Source: Salinispora pacifica CNR114 (lineage in GTDB: Bacteria > Actinomycetota > Actinomycetes > Mycobacteriales > Micromonosporaceae). From it: DNA of 64,000 nt. Both the position numbers and the translations under genes were made by a program. The notes beneath the pieces were generated by a model. It saw only the letters and a program-made list of their open reading frames with translations. It ran no database searches and was not told where the DNA came from. This document shows positions 38,811-47,268 of this stretch, in pieces. The stretch is from NCBI RefSeq assembly GCF_000514775.1, contig NZ_AZWO01000014.1:86068-150067 (forward strand). The letters run 5' to 3'. Numbering within the stretch: position 1 is the stretch's first letter; each line of letters starts with the position of its first letter.

Positions 38811-40006
38811 GCCACGACGTAATGATCGACCTGCAGCAGGTCAACAAGTTCTACCGAGGGCAGAAAGCCCCGGTCGTCGAGAACATGTCAATGACGATCC
38901 AGCAGGGCGAGATCATTGTCTTGGTCGGCCCCTCCGGCTGCGGCAAGACCACAACCATGAAGATGATCAACCGGCTGATCGAGCCCAGCAGCGGCCGGAT
39001 CCTCATCGACGGCACCGACGTGACCGCGTTGGACGGCAACGACCTGCGCCGCCAGATCGGTTATGTCATCCAGCAGGTGGGGCTCTTCCCCCACATGAGC
39101 GTCGCCACCAATGTCGGGCTGGTGCCGAAGATGCTCGGCTGGGACGCCAAGCGGATCGAGGCCCGCGCCGACGAACTCCTCCACCTCGTCGGCCTTGAGC
39201 CGGCCATCTACCGCAACCGGCTGCCCCGCCAACTCTCCGGTGGGCAGCAGCAGCGCGTCGGGGTGGCCCGGGCCCTCGCCGCGGATCCGCCGGTTATGCT
39301 GATGGATGAGCCCTTCGGCGCCACTGACCCGATGACCCGGGACCGGCTGCAGAACGAGTTCCTCCGCCTGCAGGAACAGCTGCGCAAGACGATCGTCTTC
39401 GTCACGCACGACTTCGACGAGGCGATCAAGATGGGCACTCGGATCGCTGTCCTCGGCGAGAGGTCCAAGATTCGGCAGTTCGACACTCCGGAAAACCTGC
39501 TGGCCCAACCCGCCGACAGCACCGTGGCCCAGTTCATCGGCCGCGGCGCCCGACTCAAGCAGCTCGACCTACGTCGGGTTGACGCGATCACGTGGCAGGA
39601 CGTCCCGCTGATCCAACTGGACAAGCCCGTCAACGGCGCGAAGCGCCAGCTGGACCAGACCGAAGGCTCCTCGGCGTTGACCGTGGACGCGGACAATCGG
39701 CCGCTGCGCTGGGTCAACGCCGACGATCTGGCCGCTCGCCCGGACGCCCTTGACGAGGCCGGCCAGACGGTGACGACGGTCGAGCCACAGGCGACGCTCC
39801 GCGACGCCCTGGACGCCATGCTCGCCTCCCGCGACGGCGCCGCGGTCGTGGTTGACGAGCACGGCCGCTACGCCGGCACGGTCACGCTCGACGGCCTGAT
39901 GCAGGTGATCCACCACACGCCCGAACGAGGCGAACCGGGCTCCGGGGTTCCCGACCAACGTTCGGCCGTGGCCCCCGCCGCCGAGCTCACCCCGGAGCAG
40001 CGATGA
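38807..40006 (+). CDS. Osmoprotectant ABC transporter ATPase (OpuCA-like)
   Basis: A 399-residue ATPase: Walker A GPSGCGKTT, signature LSGGQQQRVGVARALA, Walker B MLMDEPFGATDPMTRDRLQNEF. The C-terminal 150 residues are a CBS pair (ITWQDVPLIQLDK, SRDGAAVVVDEHGRYAGTVTLDGLMQVIHH), which in OpuCA tunes activity to ionic strength or c-di-AMP. Overlaps the permease genes on both sides by 4 nt. Confidence 0.9.
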   Translation: MSHDVMIDLQQVNKFYRGQKAPVVENMSMTIQQGEIIVLVGPSGCGKTTTMKMINRLIEPSSGRILIDGTDVTALDGNDLRRQIGYVIQQVGLFPHMSVATNVGLVPKMLGWDAKRIEARADELLHLVGLEPAIYRNRLPRQLSGGQQQRVGVARALAADPPVMLMDEPFGATDPMTRDRLQNEFLRLQEQLRKTIVFVTHDFDEAIKMGTRIAVLGERSKIRQFDTPENLLAQPADSTVAQFIGRGARLKQLDLRRVDAITWQDVPLIQLDKPVNGAKRQLDQTEGSSALTVDADNRPLRWVNADDLAARPDALDEAGQTVTTVEPQATLRDALDAMLASRDGAAVVVDEHGRYAGTVTLDGLMQVIHHTPERGEPGSGVPDQRSAVAPAAELTPEQR

Positions 40007-40788
40007 GCAGCGCCGCCGAGACCCAGGCCGCAGCGACGGTGCTCACCCCGCCGTCCCGCTGGCGCGGGCTGCTGCGGCGACACGCCCCGATGCCGGCGAT
40101 CCTCGCGGCGGTGCTGCTCGCCACCTACCTCTGGGTCAGCGCCACGGATCTGGACGACATCGAACGGCGTGCCCTGGAGGCCGACAAGCTGCTGCGGGCG
40201 GCCGGAGAGCATGTGACGCTGGCCGCGCAGACCACTGTGCTTGTCGTGGCGATCGCTGTTGGTGGGGGCATCCTGCTCACCCGTCCGTCCCTGCGGTGGC
40301 TGGCCCCCTTCGCCACCGCTCTGGCCAACATCGGCCAGGCGACTCCCGCGATCGGGCTGCTCGTCCTGTTGAGCATCTTCCTCGGCATCGGCTCCTCGAC
40401 CGCGTTGATCGGCCTGGTCGCCTACTCCGTCCTCCCGGTACTCCAGAACACCATCGTCGGGATCAACCAGGTGGACCGCCACCTGATCGAGGCGGGACGG
40501 GGCATCGGTATGTCACCGATAGCCGTCCTGCTCCGAATCGAGCTTCCGCTGGCTGTTCCCGTGATCCTCGCCGGGGTGCGGACCGCACTCGTCCTCGCCG
40601 TCGGCGTGGCCACCCTTGCCACGTTGATCAACGCCGGAGGTCTGGGTTCGCTGATCGTGACCGGGATCAAGCTCCAACGCGAAACGATCCTCGTCACCGG
40701 AGCAGTCCTGACCGCGGCTCTGGCGTTGACGCTGGACTGGCTGGGCGGAGTGATCTCCGACCTGCTCCGGCCCCGTGGGCTCGACTGA
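40003..40788 (+). CDS. Osmoprotectant ABC permease (OpuCD-like)
   Basis: A 261-residue permease with an N-terminal cytoplasmic stretch, a first anchor (AILAAVLLATYLWVSA) and the permease core with EAA loop EAGRGIGMSPIAVLLRIELPLAVP. It would dimerise with the first permease of the operon. ATG overlaps the ATPase stop; 59 nt follow before the binding-protein gene. Confidence 0.88.
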   Translation: MSSAAETQAAATVLTPPSRWRGLLRRHAPMPAILAAVLLATYLWVSATDLDDIERRALEADKLLRAAGEHVTLAAQTTVLVVAIAVGGGILLTRPSLRWLAPFATALANIGQATPAIGLLVLLSIFLGIGSSTALIGLVAYSVLPVLQNTIVGINQVDRHLIEAGRGIGMSPIAVLLRIELPLAVPVILAGVRTALVLAVGVATLATLINAGGLGSLIVTGIKLQRETILVTGAVLTAALALTLDWLGGVISDLLRPRGLD

Positions 40789-40847
40789 GTGGCCTCATCC
40801 CGCACCTGCGCACCACCGACACTCGCACTACCCCAAGGAAGGTAACG

Positions 40848-41831
40848 ATGCGAAATCGAACCGCACTCACCCGTCTGGCGACCGGCTCCGCGGTGGTCGC
40901 CCTCGCGCTCACCGGCTGCTCGGTGACGACTGAGGACCCCAGCACCGACGTCGCGGTCGGCGAGGGATCAATCAAGGAGGACGCCACCCTCAAGGGCCAG
41001 ACCATCGTGGTCGGCTCCAAGGACTTCACCGAGAACATCGTCTTCGGGCACATCACGATGCAGGCGCTGACCGCCGCTGGGGCGGAGGTCGAGGACCAGA
41101 CCAACATCAAGGGCTCGGTCAACGTCCGCAAGGCCCTGCTCAGCGGCGATGTCGACGTCTACTGGGACTACACCGGTACGGCGTGGATCACCTACCTCGA
41201 CCACACCGACCCGATCCAGGACTCCGCCGAGCAGTACGCGGCCGTGGTCAAGGAGGACAAGGAGAAGAACAACGTGGTCTGGGGGGCCTACGCTCCCGCG
41301 AACAACACCTACGCCATCGCGCTGCGGGAGGAGAAGGCCGCGGAGTGGAATCTGACAACCCTCTCCGACCTGGCCGAGTTCGCCGAGAGTAACCCGCAGG
41401 AGGCGACGTTCTGCCTGGAGACCGAGTTCGTCGGGCGTAACGACGGGTGGCCCGGAATGACCGCGGCGTACGGGATGGACGTCTCGGAGGACAACGTCAA
41501 GGTCGTCGACACCGGCGTCGTCTACACGGAGACGAAGAAGGGCGAGGCCTGCAACTTCGGCGAGGTCTTCACCACCGACGGCCGGATCAGCCACCTGAAC
41601 CTGCGGGTACTGGAGGATGACCAGAGCTTCTTCCCGATCTACAACCCGGCTCCCACCCTCAACGGCGAGACCGCCGAGTCGTACGGCACCATCCTGACGA
41701 TCCTCGAGCCGGTGATCGCCAAGCTCGACGACGAGACCCTGCGCGGGCTCAATGAGAAGATCGACGTCCAGGGCGAGCCGGTGGCCCAGGTCGTCTCCGA
41801 CTGGATGAAGGCCGAGGGCTTCATCGGCTGA
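40848..41831 (+). CDS. Osmoprotectant-binding lipoprotein (OpuCC-like)
   Basis: A 327-residue lipoprotein. Signal ends LTGC at residues 20-23. The mature part matches the OpuAC-like fold of quaternary-amine binders: IVVGSKDFTENIVFGHITMQAL, GDVDVYWDYTGTAWITYL, and a Tyr-rich pocket (VWGAYAPANNTYAIAL). ATG follows AAGGAAGG. The open frame further upstream is a shadow of the permease. Last gene of the operon, followed by a terminator. Confidence 0.9.
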   Translation: MRNRTALTRLATGSAVVALALTGCSVTTEDPSTDVAVGEGSIKEDATLKGQTIVVGSKDFTENIVFGHITMQALTAAGAEVEDQTNIKGSVNVRKALLSGDVDVYWDYTGTAWITYLDHTDPIQDSAEQYAAVVKEDKEKNNVVWGAYAPANNTYAIALREEKAAEWNLTTLSDLAEFAESNPQEATFCLETEFVGRNDGWPGMTAAYGMDVSEDNVKVVDTGVVYTETKKGEACNFGEVFTTDGRISHLNLRVLEDDQSFFPIYNPAPTLNGETAESYGTILTILEPVIAKLDDETLRGLNEKIDVQGEPVAQVVSDWMKAEGFIG

Positions 41832-41853
41832 GGCACCTCGACCGGCGCACCAC

Positions 41854-41894
41854 CACCGCCGATGTCCCCCTACCTCGGGGTGGCATCGGCGGTG
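41854..41894. terminator. Bidirectional hairpin between OpuC operon and asnB
   Basis: Arms CACCGCCGATG and CATCGGCGGTG (11 bp) with an inner CCCC/GGGG pairing. It lies between two convergent stops, 22 nt after the binding-protein gene, and can serve both strands. Confidence 0.8.
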
Positions 41895-41899
41895 CCGGC

Positions 41900-44668
41900 T
41901 CAGCCCCCGGTGTGACACACCCGGTGGCCGCCACGGTGGCCCGCGACCCCGCGCTGGTGCTGGGCCACCACAACCGCGAACGGCGTCTGCTCGCGGGCCT
42001 GGCCGAGTGGGTTGTCGACGAACGCCTCCACCAACGCCGCGTCCGGTAGGTCGGCGTCCTGGCCCAGGATGTCCTGACCGAGGTCATTGGCATCGATGAT
42101 CACTGTGCCGCCGAACCGCTCCGCGAACTCGGCGGGCAGGGCCGCCCGGATCGCCGACGAAATGTCCCGGGCGACCCGATCCGGATCACGCGGTGCCAGC
42201 TTCGCCGATATGTTCGCCGGGTAGGCCGAGTACTCGGTGGGCCCGTCGATGGCGCGTACCGCCGGACCAGCGACCCGGTAGAACAGTCCCCGCCGCCGGA
42301 CCACCTTCCCAGCTGCCCCGACTGCTGCGGCGGCCAGGATGCGGGGCAGCCCCGCCTCCTCGATAGCCAGCTGCATCGTGGCCGGATGCCCCAGCCCGAT
42401 GCCGTACGGGGTTCGCCGGACACCTCGCGACAGCAAGCGCGCCCAGGCTCCGCTCCTGATGTCGGCCACCTTGAAGATTCGTCCCTGCGCGACCGCGACC
42501 ACCTTTTCGCTGACAAACAGGTACCAGGGTCCGGCGGTTGCCAGTTGCTGGACGGCGAACGGCACCTCCGCCCCCTGTTTGTAGAACTCACCGACCCGGT
42601 TGACGGCGAGCACGGGGACATCGTCCCCGGCGGCGATGAGGTCGGTACGCAGCGGAAACCGGGCCCAGGCGCCACCGGGCGTCAGCAACTCCTTCCCCTG
42701 GTTGGGTACGAAGTCCGGTTTCGGCAGCGGGTCTGCACTCTGGTCGGTGTCCGAGCCGGTACCCCGCTGGGCCGCGACCCGGGCTGGCTCCGCCGACTCG
42801 GAGGTGCCCGCGTCGCTGGCCGGTCTCGGGTCGATGAACTCGCGCAGCCACAGTTCGATATTGAGCATCCGCCAGAACGTCATGGTGTCCACACCGCCCC
42901 GGCCGGCGACGTAATCCTCGAATGCCTGAAGCACGGCTGGCTGGTCGAAGTAGGATCGCGCACCAAAGGACCGGGAAGCGAAGATCAGGTACACGTCGTT
43001 CTTGATGCGCTGGAACCAGCTGTCCTCGGGCGTGGTGAAGCCAATCTTGTTGCGCCGTCGATGAACCAGCCGGGGCAGCAGGTCGACGGTCGCGTCCCGC
43101 AGGGCCCGTTTGTTCCATCCGTGGTGGATAATCGCGGACGGGTCAAACGACCACACGGTACGCACCAGAGCGGCGTCGAGAAACGGCACCCGACCCTCGA
43201 CCGAGAATCGCATACTGTTCCGATCCTCGTAGCGGAGCAGCGCGGGAAGGCTGTGCCGGAAGAGGTCGGCGGTCAGCCGGGCCTTGATGTCATTGCGCAC
43301 CGACGGGAAGCGCTCGTACCGATAGGTTTCGGCGAAGGTCCGACCCAGCAGGTTGACGGGCGGTGTCCGGCGCCGCCGACCAGCGACGTCGGTCAGCCGG
43401 GTGCGGCCCAGGCGCCAGAGCACATCGACGGAGCGGAGCAGCTCTCCGGCCACCCGGCCACCGCGCAGGCCGCGCAGGTGCACCAGATAGTAGGGCAGGT
43501 AGCCGGCGAGCAGCTCGTCGGCGCCCTGACCGTCGAGCATCACCGTCACATGTTGACTCGCCTCCCGCATCACGCAGTACTGCGCATACGGTGCGGTGGA
43601 GATGACCGGTTCTTCCTGGGTTCGGACAAAGTCCCGCAGATCAACCAGAAAGCGGTCCGGGGTCGGGCGCACCTTGTGCACCTGGAGCGCCTCGCCGCAG
43701 GTCGCCGCGACCGCGTCGACGTAGCGTTCCTCGTCGTTTCGCTCGCCCGGGAAGACCGCGGAGAATGTCTGTTGCGTCGCACCAACCGGCCGGCAGGTGT
43801 CCTCGGCGGAGGCCAGCATGTAATGAATGCTGGCCACCACGGTCGAGGAGTCCAGCCCGCCGGAGAGGGCCGTACCGACCGGAACGTCGCTGACCAGTCG
43901 AGCCCGGATCGCTCGGTCGAGCACCGTCCGGAACCGCTCCTGGGCGGACCGGTCATAGGGGGTCGGCGCCGCTGCCAGCGCGTCCATGTCATCGTAGAGG
44001 CGGGTGTAGGTGGAGCGTTGGATCGCGCCGTCCGAGGTGAGCAGGGCGATCTCCCCCGGCATCAATCGGGTGACCCCGTGGAAGAAAGTCCGTGGGGTGT
44101 CGTCGTGGACCCGGAACCGTAGGTATCGGTAGATGGTGCGGTCATCGGGCTTGGGCGTGACCGCACCGGCGGCGAAGAGGGGGCGGATCTCACTGGCGAA
44201 GAAGACCCGTCCGTCTCCGTCCTCGGCGAGGTACAGCGGTTTGATGCCGAACTGGTCCCGGGCCAACACCACCTCGCCACGCTCCAGATCGGCGATGGCC
44301 AGGGCGAACATTCCATTGAAGCGGTCGAAGGCGGCCCGACCCCATTGGACCCACGCGGCGAGCACCACCTCGGTGTCACATTCCGTGGTGAATCGATGGC
44401 CGAGATCGCTCAGCTCCGCGCGCAGTTGCCGATAGTTGTAGACCTCGCCGTTGTAGCTCAGCACCCACCGGCCGTCCGCCGAGTGCAACGGTTGGTTCCC
44501 ACCGGCTCGATCGAGGACCGCCAGCCGTCGGTGCGCCAACCCGATCAGCCCGTCGGTCAGGTAGCCGTCGCCGTCGGGGCCCCGGTGGACCTGGGCGTCG
44601 GCCATCCGGCGAAGCACCGGCTCACCCCAGAATGCGCTGATGCCGATGTAGCCTGCTATCCCGCACAT
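41900..44668 (-). CDS. AsnB-type asparagine synthetase fused to an F420-0:glutamate-ligase-like domain
   Basis: A 922-residue protein. Residues 1-about 620 are a glutamine-hydrolysing asparagine synthetase: Cys2 nucleophile (MCGIAGYIG), HRGPDGDG, then the PP-loop ATP site LSGGLDSSTVVA near residue 268. After a Ser/Ala/Pro linker, residues about 650-890 resemble coenzyme F420-0:gamma-glutamyl ligase (PF01996): AAGDDVPVLAVN, FVSEKVVAVAQGR, TPYGIGLGHPATMQLAI, GPTEYSAYPANISAKLAPRDPDRVA and VIIDANDLGQDILG. The fusion is unusual; both halves act on amide or glutamate chemistry, so a tailoring role is possible. ATG follows AGAGGTGATC and comes 59 nt after PMP-like gene A. Confidence 0.75.
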   Translation of the reverse strand: MCGIAGYIGISAFWGEPVLRRMADAQVHRGPDGDGYLTDGLIGLAHRRLAVLDRAGGNQPLHSADGRWVLSYNGEVYNYRQLRAELSDLGHRFTTECDTEVVLAAWVQWGRAAFDRFNGMFALAIADLERGEVVLARDQFGIKPLYLAEDGDGRVFFASEIRPLFAAGAVTPKPDDRTIYRYLRFRVHDDTPRTFFHGVTRLMPGEIALLTSDGAIQRSTYTRLYDDMDALAAAPTPYDRSAQERFRTVLDRAIRARLVSDVPVGTALSGGLDSSTVVASIHYMLASAEDTCRPVGATQQTFSAVFPGERNDEERYVDAVAATCGEALQVHKVRPTPDRFLVDLRDFVRTQEEPVISTAPYAQYCVMREASQHVTVMLDGQGADELLAGYLPYYLVHLRGLRGGRVAGELLRSVDVLWRLGRTRLTDVAGRRRRTPPVNLLGRTFAETYRYERFPSVRNDIKARLTADLFRHSLPALLRYEDRNSMRFSVEGRVPFLDAALVRTVWSFDPSAIIHHGWNKRALRDATVDLLPRLVHRRRNKIGFTTPEDSWFQRIKNDVYLIFASRSFGARSYFDQPAVLQAFEDYVAGRGGVDTMTFWRMLNIELWLREFIDPRPASDAGTSESAEPARVAAQRGTGSDTDQSADPLPKPDFVPNQGKELLTPGGAWARFPLRTDLIAAGDDVPVLAVNRVGEFYKQGAEVPFAVQQLATAGPWYLFVSEKVVAVAQGRIFKVADIRSGAWARLLSRGVRRTPYGIGLGHPATMQLAIEEAGLPRILAAAAVGAAGKVVRRRGLFYRVAGPAVRAIDGPTEYSAYPANISAKLAPRDPDRVARDISSAIRAALPAEFAERFGGTVIIDANDLGQDILGQDADLPDAALVEAFVDNPLGQAREQTPFAVVVAQHQRGVAGHRGGHRVCHTGG

Positions 44669-44727
44669 TGGAAGATCACCTCTGGGTTCACAACTGGCGC
44701 ACTGTTTGATGGGAGTTTCGCCGGGGT

Positions 44728-45993
44728 TCAGCCCGGACAGCCGGCGACATTGACACAGTTGTTGGGCCGATTCGCGCTCACCACGGTGCCGGTGGCCGTA
44801 TTCAACTCGACTGTTCCACCCGCCTCGTTGAAGATCCCGCCACCGTCGGCGACAGCGGTGTTCTTCCTGATCGTGGAGGTGTAGAGGGTGAGCGTGCCGT
44901 CGGCATCGTGGTAGACACCCCCGCCCCGAGTGGCTTGATTGCCCCGGATCTCGGTGTCGAACAGCGCCAACGCGCCGGCGTTGAAGACGCCCCCGCCATC
45001 GGTGTTGGCGGTGTTGCCCTGGATGAGACCCTGCCGCACGGTCGCGGAGGACGTACTGTTGATGATCAGTCCGCCGCCCCCGCTGCGGGCCGCGTTGTCG
45101 GCGATGACGACCCGCCGCAGGTGCAGCTGCACGGAGATGGCGACGACCCCGGCACCCTCGGTGTTGGAGGAGTTACGAAGCACCTGCGAGTCGGTGAGCA
45201 GGGCGCTTCCTCCGGTGGCGAGCAGCCCGCCGCCGATGACGGAGGTTGCCCGGTTTCCGGTGATCGCACTGCCGACAACGACAACGGACCCGGCGCTGGA
45301 GATACCCCCGCCATTCGTACTGACGTTCTCGCCCACAGTGGAGGAGCGCAGGTCAAGAACGCCGGTGCTGGCGACCCCGCCCCCACCCGTGCCGGCGGTG
45401 TTCCGTTCGAGATAGGAGTGGGTGATGGTGGCGGTGCCCGCGTTCCGAATGCCGCCACCCTCCTGGGCACTGATGTTGCGCACGATTCTGCTGTGGTTCA
45501 GGGTGAGGGCGGCACCGGCGGCCACGAAGATCCCCCCGCCGTCCTCGTCGGTCTGGCCACCGGTGATCTTCAGGTGGTTGAGGGTGAGGTCGCCGTCGGC
45601 CTCGACGGTGAGGATCCGGAACTGTTCGACCGCGGCGGCGCGTTCGATGACGGTGTTCTTACCGCCGTTGAGCGTGATCGGCGAGGTGATCGCGGGCAGA
45701 CCAGCACCATCCCCGACATCAGCGGTCAGCAGGTAGGTGCAGTCCTTCGCGAGGTCGAGCACCGCACCACCGCGGGCATTTCCGAGAGTGATCGCCGCGA
45801 TCAACGCGTCTGGGTCACAGGGGACCGGCGTGCCCTTCGGCCTGGTCTGCTCATCGATTCCGGTGCCGGGGCCCGCGATGGCGGCAGGGGCGACCAGGGC
45901 GAGCAGGAGGCCCGCCACCCCGGCCACCAACCATGGCCGGGTACGGGCCGGACGCTCCGGTGTACCCCCCTGGTCGTGGTCTTGATACCGCAT
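44728..45993 (-). CDS. PMP-like secreted beta-helix protein A
   Basis: A 421-residue exported protein. A signal segment (LVAGVAGLLLALVAPAAIAGP) precedes an N-terminal module PCDPDALIAAITLGNARGGAV.. with CTYLLTAD and LNGGKNTVIERAA, shared by all five paralogs. Then about 12 short degenerate repeats of GGGI.N.G..T...S....N, the pattern of a right-handed parallel beta helix (Chlamydia PMP-like). The C-terminus is the family-wide TATGTVV..NRPNNCVNVAGC with two cysteines. No autotransporter barrel is present, as expected in a Gram-positive. ATG chosen within the conserved leader; an extension is open 18 codons up. Confidence 0.75.
   Translation of the reverse strand: MRYQDHDQGGTPERPARTRPWLVAGVAGLLLALVAPAAIAGPGTGIDEQTRPKGTPVPCDPDALIAAITLGNARGGAVLDLAKDCTYLLTADVGDGAGLPAITSPITLNGGKNTVIERAAAVEQFRILTVEADGDLTLNHLKITGGQTDEDGGGIFVAAGAALTLNHSRIVRNISAQEGGGIRNAGTATITHSYLERNTAGTGGGGVASTGVLDLRSSTVGENVSTNGGGISSAGSVVVVGSAITGNRATSVIGGGLLATGGSALLTDSQVLRNSSNTEGAGVVAISVQLHLRRVVIADNAARSGGGGLIINSTSSATVRQGLIQGNTANTDGGGVFNAGALALFDTEIRGNQATRGGGVYHDADGTLTLYTSTIRKNTAVADGGGIFNEAGGTVELNTATGTVVSANRPNNCVNVAGCPG
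45546..45780. repeat. 235-nt tract identical to 52688-52922
   Basis: Base-for-base identical to the corresponding part of PMP-like gene C; about 55 further nt beyond the right end differ at only three positions. It encodes the N-terminal module. The rest of genes A and C is far more diverged, pointing to recent gene conversion or recombination. Confidence 0.9.
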
Positions 45994-46102
45994 CGTGGTG
46001 CCGGTGCCTTCCCCTGAACGACGAGGAACTCCGCCGGCCGGGGCCAACCCGGCGTGGTGTCCCTCGGCTACCGGACCGGCGGTAGCCGATAGTCAAACGC
46101 TA
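45994..46102 (-). promoter_or_regulatory. Structured 5' leader and -10-like box of PMP gene A
   Basis: TAGCGT at 46102-46097 fits an actinobacterial -10. Downstream: hairpin P1 (CGGCTACCG/CGGTAGCCG, 9 bp), then P2 CGAGGGAC at 46066-46059 with GTTCCTCG at 46029-46022, enclosing a GCCGG/CCGGC stem, then GGGGAAGG and ATG. The same order occurs before genes B, C and D. Confidence 0.6.
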
Positions 46103-46224
46103 AGCCGACATTGACCCCAGATGAACATGAACCCGAAAATTCATCCCAGAGATTGTCTATCACCGCTCACCGCACACAACCGGCCCGGTCAATCCGCGCC
46201 ACCACGGAGAACGCCGCCCACTCG

Positions 46225-47169
46225 CTACTTGTCGATCACGCTTCCCGGCGGCGTGGGCGAAGACTCCAGCTCCCTCCTCGCCCGGCTCCAGGCATCGCCG
46301 TCGACCCCGAGTGCGGTGCGGAGGTAGGCACCCACCATTGCTCCCACCGCCGAGACCCGGCCCAGGTCCTCATCCGTGGTCTCGGCGGCACCGAAGCCGA
46401 CGATTCCGCCGAGGCTGTGCTCGCCCCCGAACACGGTCAGCAGGGCCTTCGGCGCGGGAGACAAGGTGTACGAGTCCCGGTGCCAGGAGGCGCCGACAAC
46501 ATTGAGCGGCCCGCAGTCCTGGTCGCCCGCGACCACAAGTGCCGGGGTGGTCATCGTGCTGAAGTCAGACGTCTGCAGAACCGGGTACTTCTCCCTCGCG
46601 TACTCGCTCAGGGCATCGCCGCCCCGACCAAGGCCCGAGAGGATCGCTCCGGCCCGAACCCGGCGGTCGGACAGATCAACGATCGAGCCGTCCGTGGGAT
46701 CGTTGAGGCGACGGCCGAGGAGGAGGGAAGCGGTGTGGCCGCCTGCCGAGTGCCCGACAACCGCGATCCGTGCCCGGTCGACCCGTCCGCTGAGCGTGGG
46801 CACCGCGGCCTCGACCGCGTCGAGATTGTCGATGACAAACGACAGGTCGGTCGCTCTCGAACGCCAGTAGAGCGGAGCCTCGGCAGCGTCCGCCTCGCGT
46901 AGCCCGAGAGCCAACGAGTCCAGGTGCGTTGGCTGCACGATGACGAAACCGCAGGCTGCCAGGATCTCCACGAGCGGGTCGTACCCGCGCCACGAGGAGA
47001 GGTTGGACGGCCCGTGGTTGTGCGAGAACAGGACGAGGGGCCGGGACGAGCCCGTCACTGGCACCGACACCCGTAGTTCGAGATCCACCGTCCGGGCGGG
47101 TGCCGGGATGACGACGGGAGCAACGGACAGGACCGGAGCGGCCAGGCCGGTTCCGGAGGCGCGATTCAT
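46225..47169 (-). CDS. Alpha/beta hydrolase (chlorophyllase/PAF-acetylhydrolase-like)
   Basis: A 314-residue hydrolase. The beta-strand VLFSHNHGPSNLSSW precedes the nucleophile elbow GHSAGGHTASLLLG (Ser), an Asp lies in VVAGDQDCGPL and His in FGGEHSLGG, completing a triad. No signal peptide, so probably cytoplasmic. ATG at 47169 follows AAGAGGTAC. It lies 99 nt downstream of PMP-like gene B on the same strand and may share its transcript. Ester substrate unknown. Confidence 0.8.
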   Translation of the reverse strand: MNRASGTGLAAPVLSVAPVVIPAPARTVDLELRVSVPVTGSSRPLVLFSHNHGPSNLSSWRGYDPLVEILAACGFVIVQPTHLDSLALGLREADAAEAPLYWRSRATDLSFVIDNLDAVEAAVPTLSGRVDRARIAVVGHSAGGHTASLLLGRRLNDPTDGSIVDLSDRRVRAGAILSGLGRGGDALSEYAREKYPVLQTSDFSTMTTPALVVAGDQDCGPLNVVGASWHRDSYTLSPAPKALLTVFGGEHSLGGIVGFGAAETTDEDLGRVSAVGAMVGAYLRTALGVDGDAWSRARRELESSPTPPGSVIDK

Positions 47170-47268
47170 GTCGAGGTACCTCTTCTCACGACGTGAACCC
47201 GACTATGACGAGCGCCGAGAGCCGGGCTACAGACGAGCAATCACACTCGATTACGGCATGGTGGGCGA

